NCBI GenBank assembly: GCA_037355855.1
Contig: CM074762.1
Span: 3,844,001-3,908,000, forward strand
DNA from: Pseudo-nitzschia pungens
Taxonomy: Eukaryota > Bacillariophyta > Bacillariophyceae > Bacillariales > Bacillariaceae
Reading direction: 5' to 3'
Length of the DNA stretch: 64,000 bases
Part shown: piece by piece, positions 45,679 to 56,144 of the stretch
Position numbering within the stretch: position 1 is the stretch's first letter
Layout: every line of letters starts with the position of its first letter
Made by a program: the position numbers and the translations under genes
Notes under the pieces: model-generated
What the model saw: only the letters and a program-made list of their open reading frames with translations
Database searches by the model: none
What the model was told of the DNA's origin: nothing

Positions 45679-45924
45679 TCATTTTTTGTGAAAAAATGCT
45701 ACTTCGTATTTTCTTCGTTGCATCATCTGTTTCGATCCTACTAGCAGTATTTTTAAAATAGAGTCATTGGGTGTAACATGGAAGATGCTAGTGTTTTGAA
45801 TGGAAATAGGAGGTAATTACTGAATGAGACACTTCCACTCGGTCTCAGGGAACCGGACCTCCGGCGCTCCTCTATAAGAAATAGAAAATTGGCATCCGCA
45901 ACCTTGCCCCGGTGATACTCGGAG

Positions 45925-46154
45925 TGTTGGAGAAATTATAGAGTTAAGGTTTACAAAATCCAAAATGACCGTTGAGGCAAATATTTTTGGAGAATGGAGA
46001 ACCACAGATTTTTGGAACATCAGAAATGGAAATGTTGACCCGATGAAGGATCAGGAAAACACATACATCAGATATCTCACTTTTTACGTTAATACAATTA
46101 GTACATTTAGGTTATGTTACATCGATTGTAGGCTTGTTCTGTTAATTTACAAGA
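45925..46154 (+). repeat. 5' LTR (230 bp)
   Basis: Compared with the 3' copy it has a 33-bp insertion around 46028-46060 and lacks 5 bases near 45975, with very few substitutions. It contains TTAAGGTTTAC, close to the dispersed GTAAGGTTAC motif. Confidence 0.85.
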
Positions 46155-46169
46155 TATTAACGTAAAAGG

Positions 46170-47076
46170 AGAGGTTAAGATCAGCATGTATGATTACATT
46201 CAGAAAATGCTGAATGACCTTAAGGATGATATGAAAGGGGAGAAGCCAACTGCAGCGCCGGAACACCTATTTTGAACTGCAGCAGATGGCGACAAAGATA
46301 TCCGTAAGCTTAACCAGGATGAAAAGGACTATTTTCATACCATGACGGCCAGGGCGCTGTATTTGGGGAAACGAGGGCGACCATACCTACAGACGGCAGT
46401 CGCATTCCTCTGCACAAGGGTCCGGAACCCAGGTGAACATGATTATAAGAAGCTTGGACATCTAATGAAATACCTACAAGGATCAAGACATCTCCCATTA
46501 ATCCTCAGATATGATGGGAAGGAAATCTCACTTTACATCGATGGGGCTCATGCAGCAGTCCATGAGAACATGAGAGGGCATGTTGGCGTTATGGTCACCG
46601 GAGGCCGGGGGACCATCTATGGATCATCGAACAAGACGAAATTAAACACCACAAGTTCCACTGAAACTGAGATCATTGCCATTGGGGAAAAGTTGCCCAA
46701 ACATATTTGGTTCCGGTACTTCCAATTGGCTCAGGGAGGAAACAGTAATGAAGACGTGTTGTACCAGGATAATGAAGCAGCAATACTCCTGTAGAATAAC
46801 GGGAGGTTATCATGTGGGAAAGGGTCGAAGCATATACACATTCGATACTTCTTTGTAACCGATAGGATTAAACGAAAGGAGATCGTGGTCCGTCATTGCC
46901 CAACGAAGGAGATGATTGCAGACTACTACACCAAGCCGGTACAAGGGGCGCTCTTCCGAAAGTTTCGAAACCTTATATTGGGGATCAATAATGAGAATGA
47001 CAAACAATACAGAAAGGAATATGAAGAGGCCATGGTCAGGTTTGGATTAACACCGAGTACTGAGGAACCGGAATGA
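46170..47076 (+). pseudogene. Remnant of copia pol (RT end and RNase H-like)
   Basis: Three pieces can be followed: 46170-46275, ending in a TGA; 46342-46794, ending in a TAG within the conserved QDNEAAILL segment; and a later frame to 47076 with CPTKEMIADYYTKP, the usual end of copia pol. The breaks and missing upstream domains show it cannot act on its own. Confidence 0.82.
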
Positions 47077-47089
47077 ATCCACAGGAGTG

Positions 47090-47291
47090 TGTTGGAGAAA
47101 TTATAGAGTTAAGGTTTACAAAATCCAAAATGACCGTTGAAGTTCGCCAAATATTTTTGGAGAATGGAGAACCACAGATTTTTGGAACATCAGAAATGGA
47201 TACATCAGATATCTCACTGTTTACGTTAATACAATTAGTACATTTAGGTTACGTTACATCGATTGTAGGCTTGTTCTGTTAATTTACAAGA
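47090..47291 (+). repeat. 3' LTR (202 bp)
   Basis: Matches the 5' LTR apart from the two indels noted there. It ends ACAAGA directly before the CGGAG target duplication. Confidence 0.85.
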
Positions 47292-47296
47292 CGGAG

Positions 47297-48011
47297 TGCG
47301 CCATTTTCCAATCTACCCCCCAAAGTGACATTTTTCTTACTGGTACGTGGTGTCGTATGTCCCATTCAAAAGCTTCTCTACGTTTGTTTGATTTCTATCA
47401 ACACGACGTTGTACGAGAAACATTCTATTTTATTTTTTAGTCAATTTTATCATAATTCTTAATTCAAACAAATTATCAAACATACTATTTTTATCTTCAG
47501 TCGTTTCCTGGTTTCCAGAGATACGACACGTGGTCTTGAATCAATAATTGGTGCATACTAAGGTTACTCAATGACAATGTGAGACCCGTTCACGTTTTCG
47601 GACTTTGTTTAAGCAAATGGTATTAAACCTTACTCATCACTGGCGTAAAATAAAGAAAAAGGGTAAGGTTAAGTTCTCTTGAAAAGTGGAGGCATAATGG
47701 ACGGCAACACTGTAGTATTATTTTTATTGGAGCTCACCTTTTTTTTAAGACTTTGCACGTACTGAAACAATTCGCAGTTTTGATGTCAAAATTGTGCCAT
47801 GATGAAAGACCAATTCCCTTGATGTATATAATAATCGTTGCTAAAGGTTGGAAACTCATCGATAGACAAGCTTGTACTACAAAATACAGTTATTTCGGAA
47901 CGGAGGAAGTAGTAGTAATTACCATTTCACAACTTCTTACTGAATTCAGAAACATCTGTTAGCCTAAAAAAGAAGGATACTTTGACCCCCTGACAAGCAA
48001 CTTTACTCAAT
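47297..48011. other. AT-rich region between retrotransposon and next gene
   Basis: About 715 bases. AAGGTTAC lies at 47560-47567, a related AAACCTTAC near 47626, and GTAAGGTTA at 47663-47671. No gene was recognised. Confidence 0.45.
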
Positions 48012-48248
48012 ATGGCCGTCACCTACACAGACCCAGCTGTCACGTACAAAAACAATGGGAGACATCCTAACAGCTCTAACAACTCAAATTCCAATTGCAA
48101 AAGAACAGGGAACAACAAAGGGAATAAAAATGACAAAAAGTTTTGCAACCCGTGCATAATCCCTGGTAATGACCATGATTGGTCTGAATGCCCAAAAATT
48201 CGGATCTCATCTCTCTCAATCACCACGGTAACTGAACTTAATGACAAC
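48012..48248 (+). pseudogene. Gag-like zinc-knuckle fragment, in frame with the next gene
   Basis: The ATG at 48012 opens a frame rich in Asn/Lys that includes CNPCIIPGNDHDWSECPK, resembling the Cys-x2-Cys...His-x4-Cys zinc knuckle of copia Gag, though with two extra residues before the His. The frame continues without a stop into exon 1 of the FAD oxidoreductase (ATG 48249). It may be a decayed Gag piece or the true N-terminus of that protein. Confidence 0.4.
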
Positions 48249-49790
48249 ATGTCTGACGACGGAGCAGCAAGAACTTTGGCAGCATATCACAAAAAATGGA
48301 TGCAATTGCTTGAGAAGAATCCAGATCTACAAGTAAGGAGTTCTTTGTGTTCCAATCCGTGTTGGTAGACGTTAAATTCTTATGGTTGTTGTTTGTCACG
48401 TGTTCACAACAATTTCACTAATTCACTTCAACATTGCTGATATCAATATTTTTCAGATTGCGGTGATTGGAGGCGGAATGTATGGCTGTCATTTCGCAAA
48501 TGCATTCAAGAGTGCCTGCAAAGAAGTATCTAATGGCGAGACCAAGATTGCTGCCAAGTTGACTATCTTCGAAAAGGATGATGTGTTGTTCTCTCAAGCA
48601 AGTGGAAAGAACTCGTTCCGCATCCACAAGGGTTTCCACTATCCAAGGACGGGTGATACTCGACGCATGTGCTATGGCGATCATAAAAAATTCTGTCTCA
48701 AATATCCACACTTCTTTCGAAATTCAATTGACAACATTCCAGCTTTTGGTAAGGTCTTCGCTGTTGCCAAAGATGAGAAAACCAAGCTTGACTACGAGGC
48801 AATGAAATGTCTCCTAATGGGATCAAGGTACGAAGAAGGCAAGTCCATGTGGGATGAAATTGAAGGTGAATTATGGAACAGACAAATTCGTCGAAGCACC
48901 GATGCCGACTTCAAGCGCAAACAGATGAAGGCACTCGGGTTCAACCCAGACTTGATTGATGGGGCTTTTCTAGTGCAAGTGGAACCAATTTTGTTCGCAG
49001 ACAAGCCTAGAAAATGGTTTACAGAGCAGTTTATGGAGAGCCCCTATATTGACTTGGCAGTGGGCAAAAGAGTCGATCGAGTCGATATCCAAGAGAACAA
49101 AAGCAAACAAATGATGATTCACCAGCAGTCATTCAATCTAGTGCTGAATTGTACGTACAACCAAGCAATTCCAATGCATCCAAAAGAACATAAGGCATTC
49201 TACGACCTCTGCATCAGTGTGATTGTTGCTGAAAAATCAAATCATAAAGGCATACCTGCCGTGTCCTTTGGAATCTTCGATGGCCCATTCCCTTCGCTCG
49301 AGCCCTACAATTTTGCAAGGATTGATGATCTTCCATCTGAGCTCAAGAGGTTCAGCGACCAGAATCTCTTCCAGATTTTTGATGTGGAGTTGAGTTCAAT
49401 CGGTCAGTGTCGTGATCCTTTGGTAGCTTATGACCTGATGGCAAGTTGGGAGTCAAAGAAAAAAGAAGGGGATGCATTGTATCTAAATACAGTGCAGTCC
49501 ATTTGGGACAAGTGTAAGCTGTATTTTCCTCGTCTTGAGCATGACTTTGAATTCGCTGGAACGTGGTTTGCCCTGAAGACAAGGGTAGAAGATGAAAACG
49601 CTTCTCGTCCAATTATCGTTGTACCAGATGAGAGTGTGGATCAGAAAGGTCGGTTTTTGCAAATTTTTCGTCGAAGTTGACGTCTATCTTTGAAGCAGAG
49701 GAAAAAGTCCTTGATCACATTGATCGCATTGACAACCTGAAATGGAATATTTCACAAGATTGTTCGGCAGCGCAATATCTATGTGGTTGA
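48249..49790 (+). CDS. FAD-dependent oxidoreductase, DAO-like
   Basis: Exon 1 is 48249-48332; a 124-nt intron (GTAAGG...TTTCAG, phase 0) joins LLEKNPDLQ to IAVIGGGMYGCHFANAF, a classical N-terminal FAD-binding fold. LTIFEKDDVLFSQASGKNSF supplies the Glu-containing strand that binds the ribose, and RIHKGFHYPRTGDT resembles the substrate-side segment of DAO-like oxidases. The frame stops at 49680 just after GRFLQIF, but one additional T in the T5 run at 49664-49668 would continue it as SSKLTSIFEAEEKVLDHIDR to a stop at 49788-49790, which looks like the natural C-terminal helix; I give the longer end. Substrate unknown. The preceding Gag-like frame could extend the N-terminus. Confidence 0.72.
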
Positions 49791-50294
49791 TTTGATCTTT
49801 TGTTGGGACGAGTTCTCACGGGAATGTCAGTTTTACTACCAAACAGATTGAACAGCTGCTACTAGAACCAGTAAGTGTCTACTACTTTAGCTTGGATGAT
49901 GACAATGTTTAAACGTTGGGGTAATATCAATCACCGTATTAAATTTTCAATACACATTAGAACATTTGTGTATGTTGCCGTGTATCTGCGTTCCAGGCTC
50001 CCGGACGAGTAACTTCCCGTGAGTGTACGAAGTGCAACTATGTGTAGAAAATACTACACGTACGTAAATACATGTACCGTGTAATAACAATGATAAAAAA
50101 ATAACGAGTCGTAAGGTTTATTACCGGTATGTTGATGGCATTGGCAGATCGTATCCTTCACTGTCCAACGTCGCTGATTAGTCGAATTAAAGTGCTTAGT
50201 GTGTTTAGGACGAGCAAAAGTTCTATTTCAATCCTATCATAGTAAAAAAAGAGGAACGAAACACCAAAAAGCCAAGTGCTGCTCATTTGGTGCA

Positions 50295-50335
<41 letters not shown>

Positions 50336-50373
50336 CTCTGGAGAGATTTTCAACTGACATCCGAAAAGTCACG
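49791..50373. other. Intergenic region with a GA microsatellite
   Basis: About 580 bases. A variant GTAAGGTTTATTACC occurs at 50111-50125. A GA-repeat runs from about 50294 to 50335, just upstream of the next gene's start. No gene was seen. Confidence 0.5.
50294..50335. repeat. GA-rich microsatellite
   Basis: About 20 GA units with interruptions (AAAGAC), 40-80 bases before the ATG at 50374, so probably in the 5' leader. Confidence 0.85.
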
Positions 50374-52735
50374 ATGACTACGTTCAAGCCGATGGAAATC
50401 AAATCGAGTACACGTACCGACCATGGAGCCCACAGTAGATTAACGAATTTAGTATGGCAATATCGGCATTATCTCGGACTCGTGATGCTACCTGTATTCT
50501 TTTATACGACAAGTTTCATTGGGAATAATGATGGCCAAAAGAAAGGCAACGGCGTCTGCAAACAGGAATGCTCATATCGTCGTGAACAACGGTATCAACA
50601 TTTTCGAGGACGAGACCTATTGAATCGGAACGACCTTTTGCAGCTGGTAACCGATGAGAAAAATCTCTTGGTTGAAAGATTGAAGAAGGATTACGGCGAG
50701 AAAAATTTCGCCAAAATTTTCTTGAACCGCGATGGGACGCCGCGCCCGTTTGTACCCTTTGGTGATGCGTCCCCTCCGAGACTGAAGCGGAAACTCATGA
50801 TCAAAGTTTTGTCGGCTCAAAGCAAGATCGAAGAAGAGGAATCGTCCTTCAACGGGTGCGACTGCATCAACGGCGACATAGGTATCCATCGCGAACTTTT
50901 ACAGGAAGAGGACGACGACACCGATTTCCCTCCTCTGGATCCGTTGTTTGAAAAATATGTTTGGGCGACCGGGGGACATTCGGCGTCGGCTGCGCACGGA
51001 AATCTGTACAATGAATCGTACACCGCATTTTTGGAGAGAGACATGAAGGATGTCTTTGGGTCCATTGGGATCGACTTTCAGGGACGCAAGTACGTTGGAT
51101 ATGGAAACACGGAGTAGCTATCGTACTTCTTGGTCTTTCGTACTTTTTTGTTTGTGCAGTTCTAACAACATTCATTCGACTCTCTTTGTATGTTTACGGT
51201 AGCTATGCCATGGGGGGTACGGGCTCGGCGGCAGAAGTTTCTATGTGTTGGACCGAGATTTTTGGCCAGGACGTCGATTTCTTTTCGTGGGATTATGGCA
51301 TGACGGATGCCGGCGAACCATACCGATTGATACACTACGCATATCGTGGTGCCATTTCCCCGGGGCGGCCAGCTTTTATGGGAATTCGTGTCAATTTGGA
51401 CAGAGCCAAACAAGACACACTAGTGGAGAAATTAGAAAATTATGGGATTCCAATTTTCATTCAAGACAACAACATGTTCAAGAAAATGAGGAAAGGAGTG
51501 CCGGATACATTTGGTCTCACCACGGACGAGATCAATGCAATGCCTGAATACGTGAGAAACTTTAAGTGCGAGGGCGTGTTTGAGAAAGGGGAGCCATTTT
51601 GTGACGACGAAAGGTATACGGGGGGCTTGTGCGAAAATCGGAGAGGCAAAGCTCCGTGGCATCCAGGAATGTAAGTAGAACAGAAATTGGTTTTGTTTCG
51701 AAAAACGCTCTCTCTATATATTGACGCTCTTTCGGAAGCCTCACCTGATCCATTCAAAATCGAATTATTCCTTACAATTATAGGAAGACGCATGCGATGG
51801 TGGGCCATGCATTGTCATTGTTTCTGGTGGAAAATTTACAGGCTGCTCTGGAAGAGTTGGTTGAACACGACTCAGAAAGTGCAGAAACACTGCTTGCTCA
51901 ATTGAGACGCGAAGAGGAAGAGTTGTTCCAGGATCATGTTTTGAAAGCTATATTTCGAAAGCAGGCCAAAAACACATTTTTCGCCAGGAATGGTGAGAGC
52001 ATCGATTTAGATACATCCATATTTTATACGGGGAAGAGCATGTGTCACACAGCCCGCACACCCGCTCAGAGTAGATACTTAGGGTACCTAACAAACACCG
52101 ATAAGGTTGGTGGTCCTGCAGCGGTAGGAAAAGAAACCGTAAGTGTGGGCAACAGTAGGTGCTGTCAGTGCATTGCTTAGTTTTCGGTCCTGGGTCGAGA
52201 GCAACATTGCCCTCAGTACTTGATTGTTCCAATTTGTTTTCAGTACGACACAGGTATACTCGACAAAGAAGCGCCATTAGATTCAGGTGAGATGCCACTG
52301 ACTTGGGAAGAAACTGATATGCGTCAAGATGATTGTCCGGTAGCTGTCAGCATTGATTACAAGGACAGTTTTTTGTCGCAAGGAAGTGGATGGAACACTC
52401 TGACTGTTCCAAATGAAGCCGAGAGAAAGGCTTATGGGTACAATCCGAGTGAGTTGCAAGGCCTCGTGGTGATTTCCTTCAGAACCTGCGATTGGGATAA
52501 ATGCGAAAAAGAGTATCTGGGTCCAAAGGATTTCGATGGGGAAGAAAAGAAATGGGAAATGAAAGTCAACGGAATGGTCGTAGAAAACTTTGTTGACATT
52601 GGTCACAAAGTCTTCCTGCTTCAGAGCAAGACGGGGATCTATTTTCCTCCCACTACCGACAATGACTATAAATTTGAAATCAAGGTGAACGAACCATCGA
52701 AGTATGTCAAGATATCTACATTCATAGTGTATTAA
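50374..52735 (+). CDS. Type II membrane protein with SGNH/GDSL-like motifs
   Basis: Four exons: 50374-51089, 51203-51670, 51784-52138 and 52244-52735, with GT-AG introns of 105-113 nt; they restore FQGRNYAMGGTGSAAEVS, HPGMKTHAMVGHALS and GKETYDTGI. A single membrane anchor (YRHYLGLVMLPVFFYTTSF) near the N-terminus precedes a lumenal domain. VWATGGHSASAAHGN, YAMGGTGSAAEVSMCW, FFSWDYGMTDAG and the HPG...H segment occur in the order of SGNH hydrolase blocks, which would hydrolyse esters, for example polysaccharide acetyl groups. The C-terminal exon looks beta-rich with a DWDKCEKEYLGP loop. This resembles a family I associate with diatoms but cannot name with certainty; catalytic residues are proposed by motif position only. 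Confidence 0.72.
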
Positions 52736-53270
52736 ACCGATGATAGCAAACAGTTTTTTTAGAATGAAATCAAAATAATCGATTGTCGCTCTCGGTCGGC
52801 TGGAGACCTTAAAATTCGATAGGTTTTGATTAGGAGACGTGCATAAGTTAGTAAGGTTTACCGTATCTTATCTAAAAATACCGGTAGATCAGGGTTAGGA
52901 GGTACTAAGTACTTGTATGAGCCTACAAGATCTGAGTCATGAGTCATGGATCGTGGGACATCAGCTGTGTTGTTTTTTTTCCATGATGTGTGGTGTCGAA
53001 AGGATCGACTAAGGTTAACCTTAAACCTTACTCGTATCAGGTAAGGTTACCGTACTCTTACGAACGTAAATACCGTATTGTATGCCGTACACTCCTGGTC
53101 GGTGGTCGGTGGTCGGTTGTCGAAGGTCGCATCTCGAATCTCGAATTTCAATCAACCCCAAGGGATTACGGACACACAAGAACGACAGGAGAAAGAGAAT
53201 CCATCACCATGTAGGCCATCGAAACGACGGCTCCTTCATTCAGGGTGACGGCATCTCAGAACTCAATAAG
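52736..53270. other. Promoter region of the LarC-like gene
   Basis: About 535 bases with four copies or variants of the motif: GTAAGGTTTACCG near 52851, AAGGTTAACCTT at 53011-53022, AAACCTTAC near 53024, and GTAAGGTTAC at 53041-53050. An in-frame ATG at 53082 could extend LarC but adds no family sequence. Confidence 0.5.
53011..53050. promoter_or_regulatory. Cluster of GTAAGGTTAC-type motifs
   Basis: The 12-bp palindrome AAGGTTAACCTT, then AAACCTTAC, then GTAAGGTTAC within 40 bases, 221 bases upstream of the ATG at 53271. Confidence 0.45.
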
Positions 53271-55394
53271 ATGAGTTATATAGCTCACGTCGACTGTTCG
53301 AACGGTATTTGTGACAGGACTTTCTTGGCTGCATCTTTGGATGCCATCACGAACGAACGAAATAGTGACGCGATACACGCCGATGAATGGTTGAAAAAGA
53401 TCCATGAATCTATTTTTGATGCGTCCACCTCGAAAGAATCCGTGGCGTTGAGAGCATCAAAACCGCAAGGATCCAAGAAGCTGTTGATTGTTTGCAAGCG
53501 ATCTTCGTTGAAAGAAGGAGAGCAAAAGCGCGTCTCTGGCAAGTCGGGAACAGAGAAATCATGGAATTCCAGCAATCACAGGTGCACCAGGTCAAAGACT
53601 GATACTCGATATGTCAGCATGACAGAAGAGATCAAGAACGATGTTTTCGTTTTGGGGCCATCGATGCACAAGAAATGGAAGAAAAGTCGGGAAGCCTTCA
53701 TAAATTACTCATCCCGGACATGCGGTAGAAATGTGAAGGCATCCCTTCTCAAATTAGAGCCGACGCTATTCCACCCCGAGCCGAAAAAATATACATCGGA
53801 GGAATATGACAATCTTTCACTAACGGATCAAGTAATCTGGAAGCTGGACTTTGAAAATTACTTCGAGAGTAAAAGTAAGCTGTTTTCTGACCTCATGAAG
53901 CTGTACGATGTTCTATGGGATCAATGCGAGCATTCCATGAAGTTGAAGATTGAGTCCAGTGACAGATACCAACACATTTCGGAGAGCGCAGATGTCATCG
54001 AACTACTGAAAATGATCGACTCCATATGCAACCCAAAGCGTCATTTGGAACAGGCATTCATTCCGGCTTCAACCTTGGCCATCCTCGGAATTCTCCGGGA
54101 CGAGCTCGACCCAAACATTGATTCTGCTTCGAGCAATGGAATCGCAGTGCGGTGGAAAACACTTCCAGAGTGGGTGGTCCAAACAACCAGGTGCATCTTT
54201 TTCGAACTTTTTAAAGCAACCGAAACACAGCACCGACAGTTCCAATGCAAGGAGCCAAATCCCCACGCCGTGACCCGTAACGAAGACGACCAAACGGCCG
54301 TGGCGCGTGTGCATCTATTTTCTGTAATCGCTACGCTGATGTGCTTGAATTCGATGGGCATTCGAGACGTCTCGTGTTCTCCTTTGCCGATGCTGTGTTG
54401 TGCATCCAACTCTTTGGGAGATGACTTTTGGACGGAGCTACTGTTCGGGATGTCGCTGAATCCCGCCGTGACGATCCACATGGACGATGGCAAACGATCG
54501 GCTTCGACGTTGTCGACAGCAATCGGTATATCCATGCTTCGCGTCCTAACGGGTGCTAGCGATCCTGAACTACGGTCCCGCACGAGACCTTTCACCCTTC
54601 AGAAGCGAGGATTGGGTGCCGACGATCAAAACAGCAATACGGTTTCGGTCCTTATGGGCATTGTGACTGACAACAGTGGCAATGATAGCAGCGCGAATCC
54701 CCCTGCTGTAGCTCAGCAAACATCGAACAAACCAAACGCAAGCGCGGAACCCAACCCCAAAAACACGGCCAACGGCGAAACCGAGAACAACAGCACAAAT
54801 GTTCCGCGTCTTTCGAAGGCAACAAGGAACCCGCCAAACGCCTCTCTGTTCCAAACGGATTGCGTTGCACACATGGAAACCAACCTCGACGACATGTCCG
54901 GCGAGAATTTGGCCTTTGCGATCGAGATGCTGTTGAAGCACGGAGCTATGGATGCCTGGATCGCACCGATTGTGATGAAAAAGGGTCGACCGGCCCACAC
55001 GCTTCACTGCCTCTGCCCGGACAACGATGGAGACGACAATGTCGATGACAACGACAACGACGGGACCATCATCGATGCGCTCCTGAAGCTCCTGTTCCTC
55101 CACACCTCGACCCTTGGGGTCCGGGTTCATCGAAAGATACCCCGAGCCAAGCTGGATCGATCCATTTGTTCGGTGACCACTCCCTTCACGAACACGTCCA
55201 GGAGAGGCCTTGTCGACGTGAAGGTCTCTAGATTCAAGACGGGTCAACTCGTCCGAAGAAAAGCAGAATTCGACCACTGCAGGACCATAGCGATCGAAAC
55301 AGGTGTCGGGGTCCAAACCGTAGCAGAGGAAGCGGTAAAGGCGTTCGATAATAATGGAAACGACGACGACGGCGGCGGCGGCGGCGATTCTTGA
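53271..55394 (+). CDS. larC: LarC-like nickel-pincer cofactor protein (DUF111)
   Basis: Intronless, 707 residues. The N-terminus MSYIAHVDCSNGICDRTFLA matches the LarC opening (Asp, Cys/Ser, Gly, then Asp), and the C-terminal part is the clearest: METNLDDMSGENLAFAIEML, KHGAMDAWIAPIVMKKGRPA, LFLHTSTLGVRVHRK, KAEFDHCRTIAIETGVGV. A middle stretch (VHLFSVIATLMCLNSMGIRD, VSCSPLPM) follows the LarC pattern too. In bacteria LarC inserts nickel into the pincer nucleotide used by lactate racemase and related enzymes, with CTP. About 250 residues inserted after the N-terminal block and an Asn/Thr-rich linker make it longer than bacterial LarC (about 400). No targeting peptide is obvious. The sequence is in one frame, unlike the split larC of some lactobacilli. 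Confidence 0.8.
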   Translation: MSYIAHVDCSNGICDRTFLAASLDAITNERNSDAIHADEWLKKIHESIFDASTSKESVALRASKPQGSKKLLIVCKRSSLKEGEQKRVSGKSGTEKSWNSSNHRCTRSKTDTRYVSMTEEIKNDVFVLGPSMHKKWKKSREAFINYSSRTCGRNVKASLLKLEPTLFHPEPKKYTSEEYDNLSLTDQVIWKLDFENYFESKSKLFSDLMKLYDVLWDQCEHSMKLKIESSDRYQHISESADVIELLKMIDSICNPKRHLEQAFIPASTLAILGILRDELDPNIDSASSNGIAVRWKTLPEWVVQTTRCIFFELFKATETQHRQFQCKEPNPHAVTRNEDDQTAVARVHLFSVIATLMCLNSMGIRDVSCSPLPMLCCASNSLGDDFWTELLFGMSLNPAVTIHMDDGKRSASTLSTAIGISMLRVLTGASDPELRSRTRPFTLQKRGLGADDQNSNTVSVLMGIVTDNSGNDSSANPPAVAQQTSNKPNASAEPNPKNTANGETENNSTNVPRLSKATRNPPNASLFQTDCVAHMETNLDDMSGENLAFAIEMLLKHGAMDAWIAPIVMKKGRPAHTLHCLCPDNDGDDNVDDNDNDGTIIDALLKLLFLHTSTLGVRVHRKIPRAKLDRSICSVTTPFTNTSRRGLVDVKVSRFKTGQLVRRKAEFDHCRTIAIETGVGVQTVAEEAVKAFDNNGNDDDGGGGGDS

Positions 55395-56144
55395 CCATGG
55401 GTGTATTATGATAATAGCCGATCCTCATTTCTTTTTGATCAGACCACGAAATCTGAGAAACACCGTTCCGCTAAAATCTGTACGGGTATGTGGTTGAAGG
55501 CAGGGGTCGTAGACGTAAGAGTTCGTACTCTAAGTACGTACGGTTCAGTAGGAATTGAATATTAGCATCGCATTCCTCTGCGTGTACCTAATACATGAAA
55601 ATACTAGGGTATGTATCGTATGGATAATTCCTATTATCCATCGACCACCTATTTCCCTTCTTTGTTCTAGAAAAATGGCGCATCACAAAGTTGTGCTTTT
55701 TACTTTTTATCATCTTCTTTCGATCGAGGTTTCTTTTGCACTTCGCACAACTCGAATCTCACAGCTTCGTGTGATGATGACAATGAGACAGAAAATTCAA
55801 TCCAAGGGAAAGCACGGCGTTTTTCCGAATTCATCCTTCGTGATTCGTACTTCGATCTTCGTCTGATGATCCGAGAAATTCATTATCGTTGTCATCCTTA
55901 TTAATATTATTTGTGTTCAATCAAGGTTCACGGATCGGCTGGGTGGGGGTAACAGGGGGAAGAAAACAGCGATCGGCAGAGTGAAGGCATCCATGGATTG
56001 CAAACCCAGAACCTAGCAACCCAAAAAAATTGGTCGTCTCTGGTTTTCTGTGCTGTGCTTTGCTGTTCTGACGAGCTGTGCGGTATTATTCGAGTCGAGT
56101 CGAGTCGAACAGTCGAGTCGAACAGCCGAGTTGGAAACACAAGC
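55395..56144. other. Intergenic region
   Basis: About 750 bases. Short CGTACGG and TACGTACG words occur near 55510-55545. A 63-codon frame from the ATG at 55675 (MAHHKVVLFTFYHLLS) looks hydrophobic at the start but has no support. CGAGTCGAGTCGAGTCG repeats lie near 56092-56110, before the next gene. Confidence 0.45.

Larger units (their letters stand above)
45925..47291 (+). mobile_element. Deleted copia-type LTR retrotransposon
   Basis: Two direct repeats bound the element: 45925-46154 and 47090-47291, both starting TGTTGGAGAAATTATAGAG and ending AATTTACAAGA. The 5-bp sequence CGGAG precedes the first (45920-45924) and follows the second (47292-47296), a target-site duplication. The interior of about 935 bases retains only the 3' end of pol: reverse-transcriptase tail and RNase H-like region of the diatom copia lineage (PYLQTAVAFLCTRVRNP; TSSTETEIIAIGEKLPKHIW). 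Most of gag-pol is missing, and the remainder has stops and frame changes. Confidence 0.88.

Noticed and set aside
55675..55866. Possible small hydrophobic protein (MAHHKVVLFTFYHLLS)
   Set aside because: Only 63 codons, no flanking evidence, and no recognisable family.
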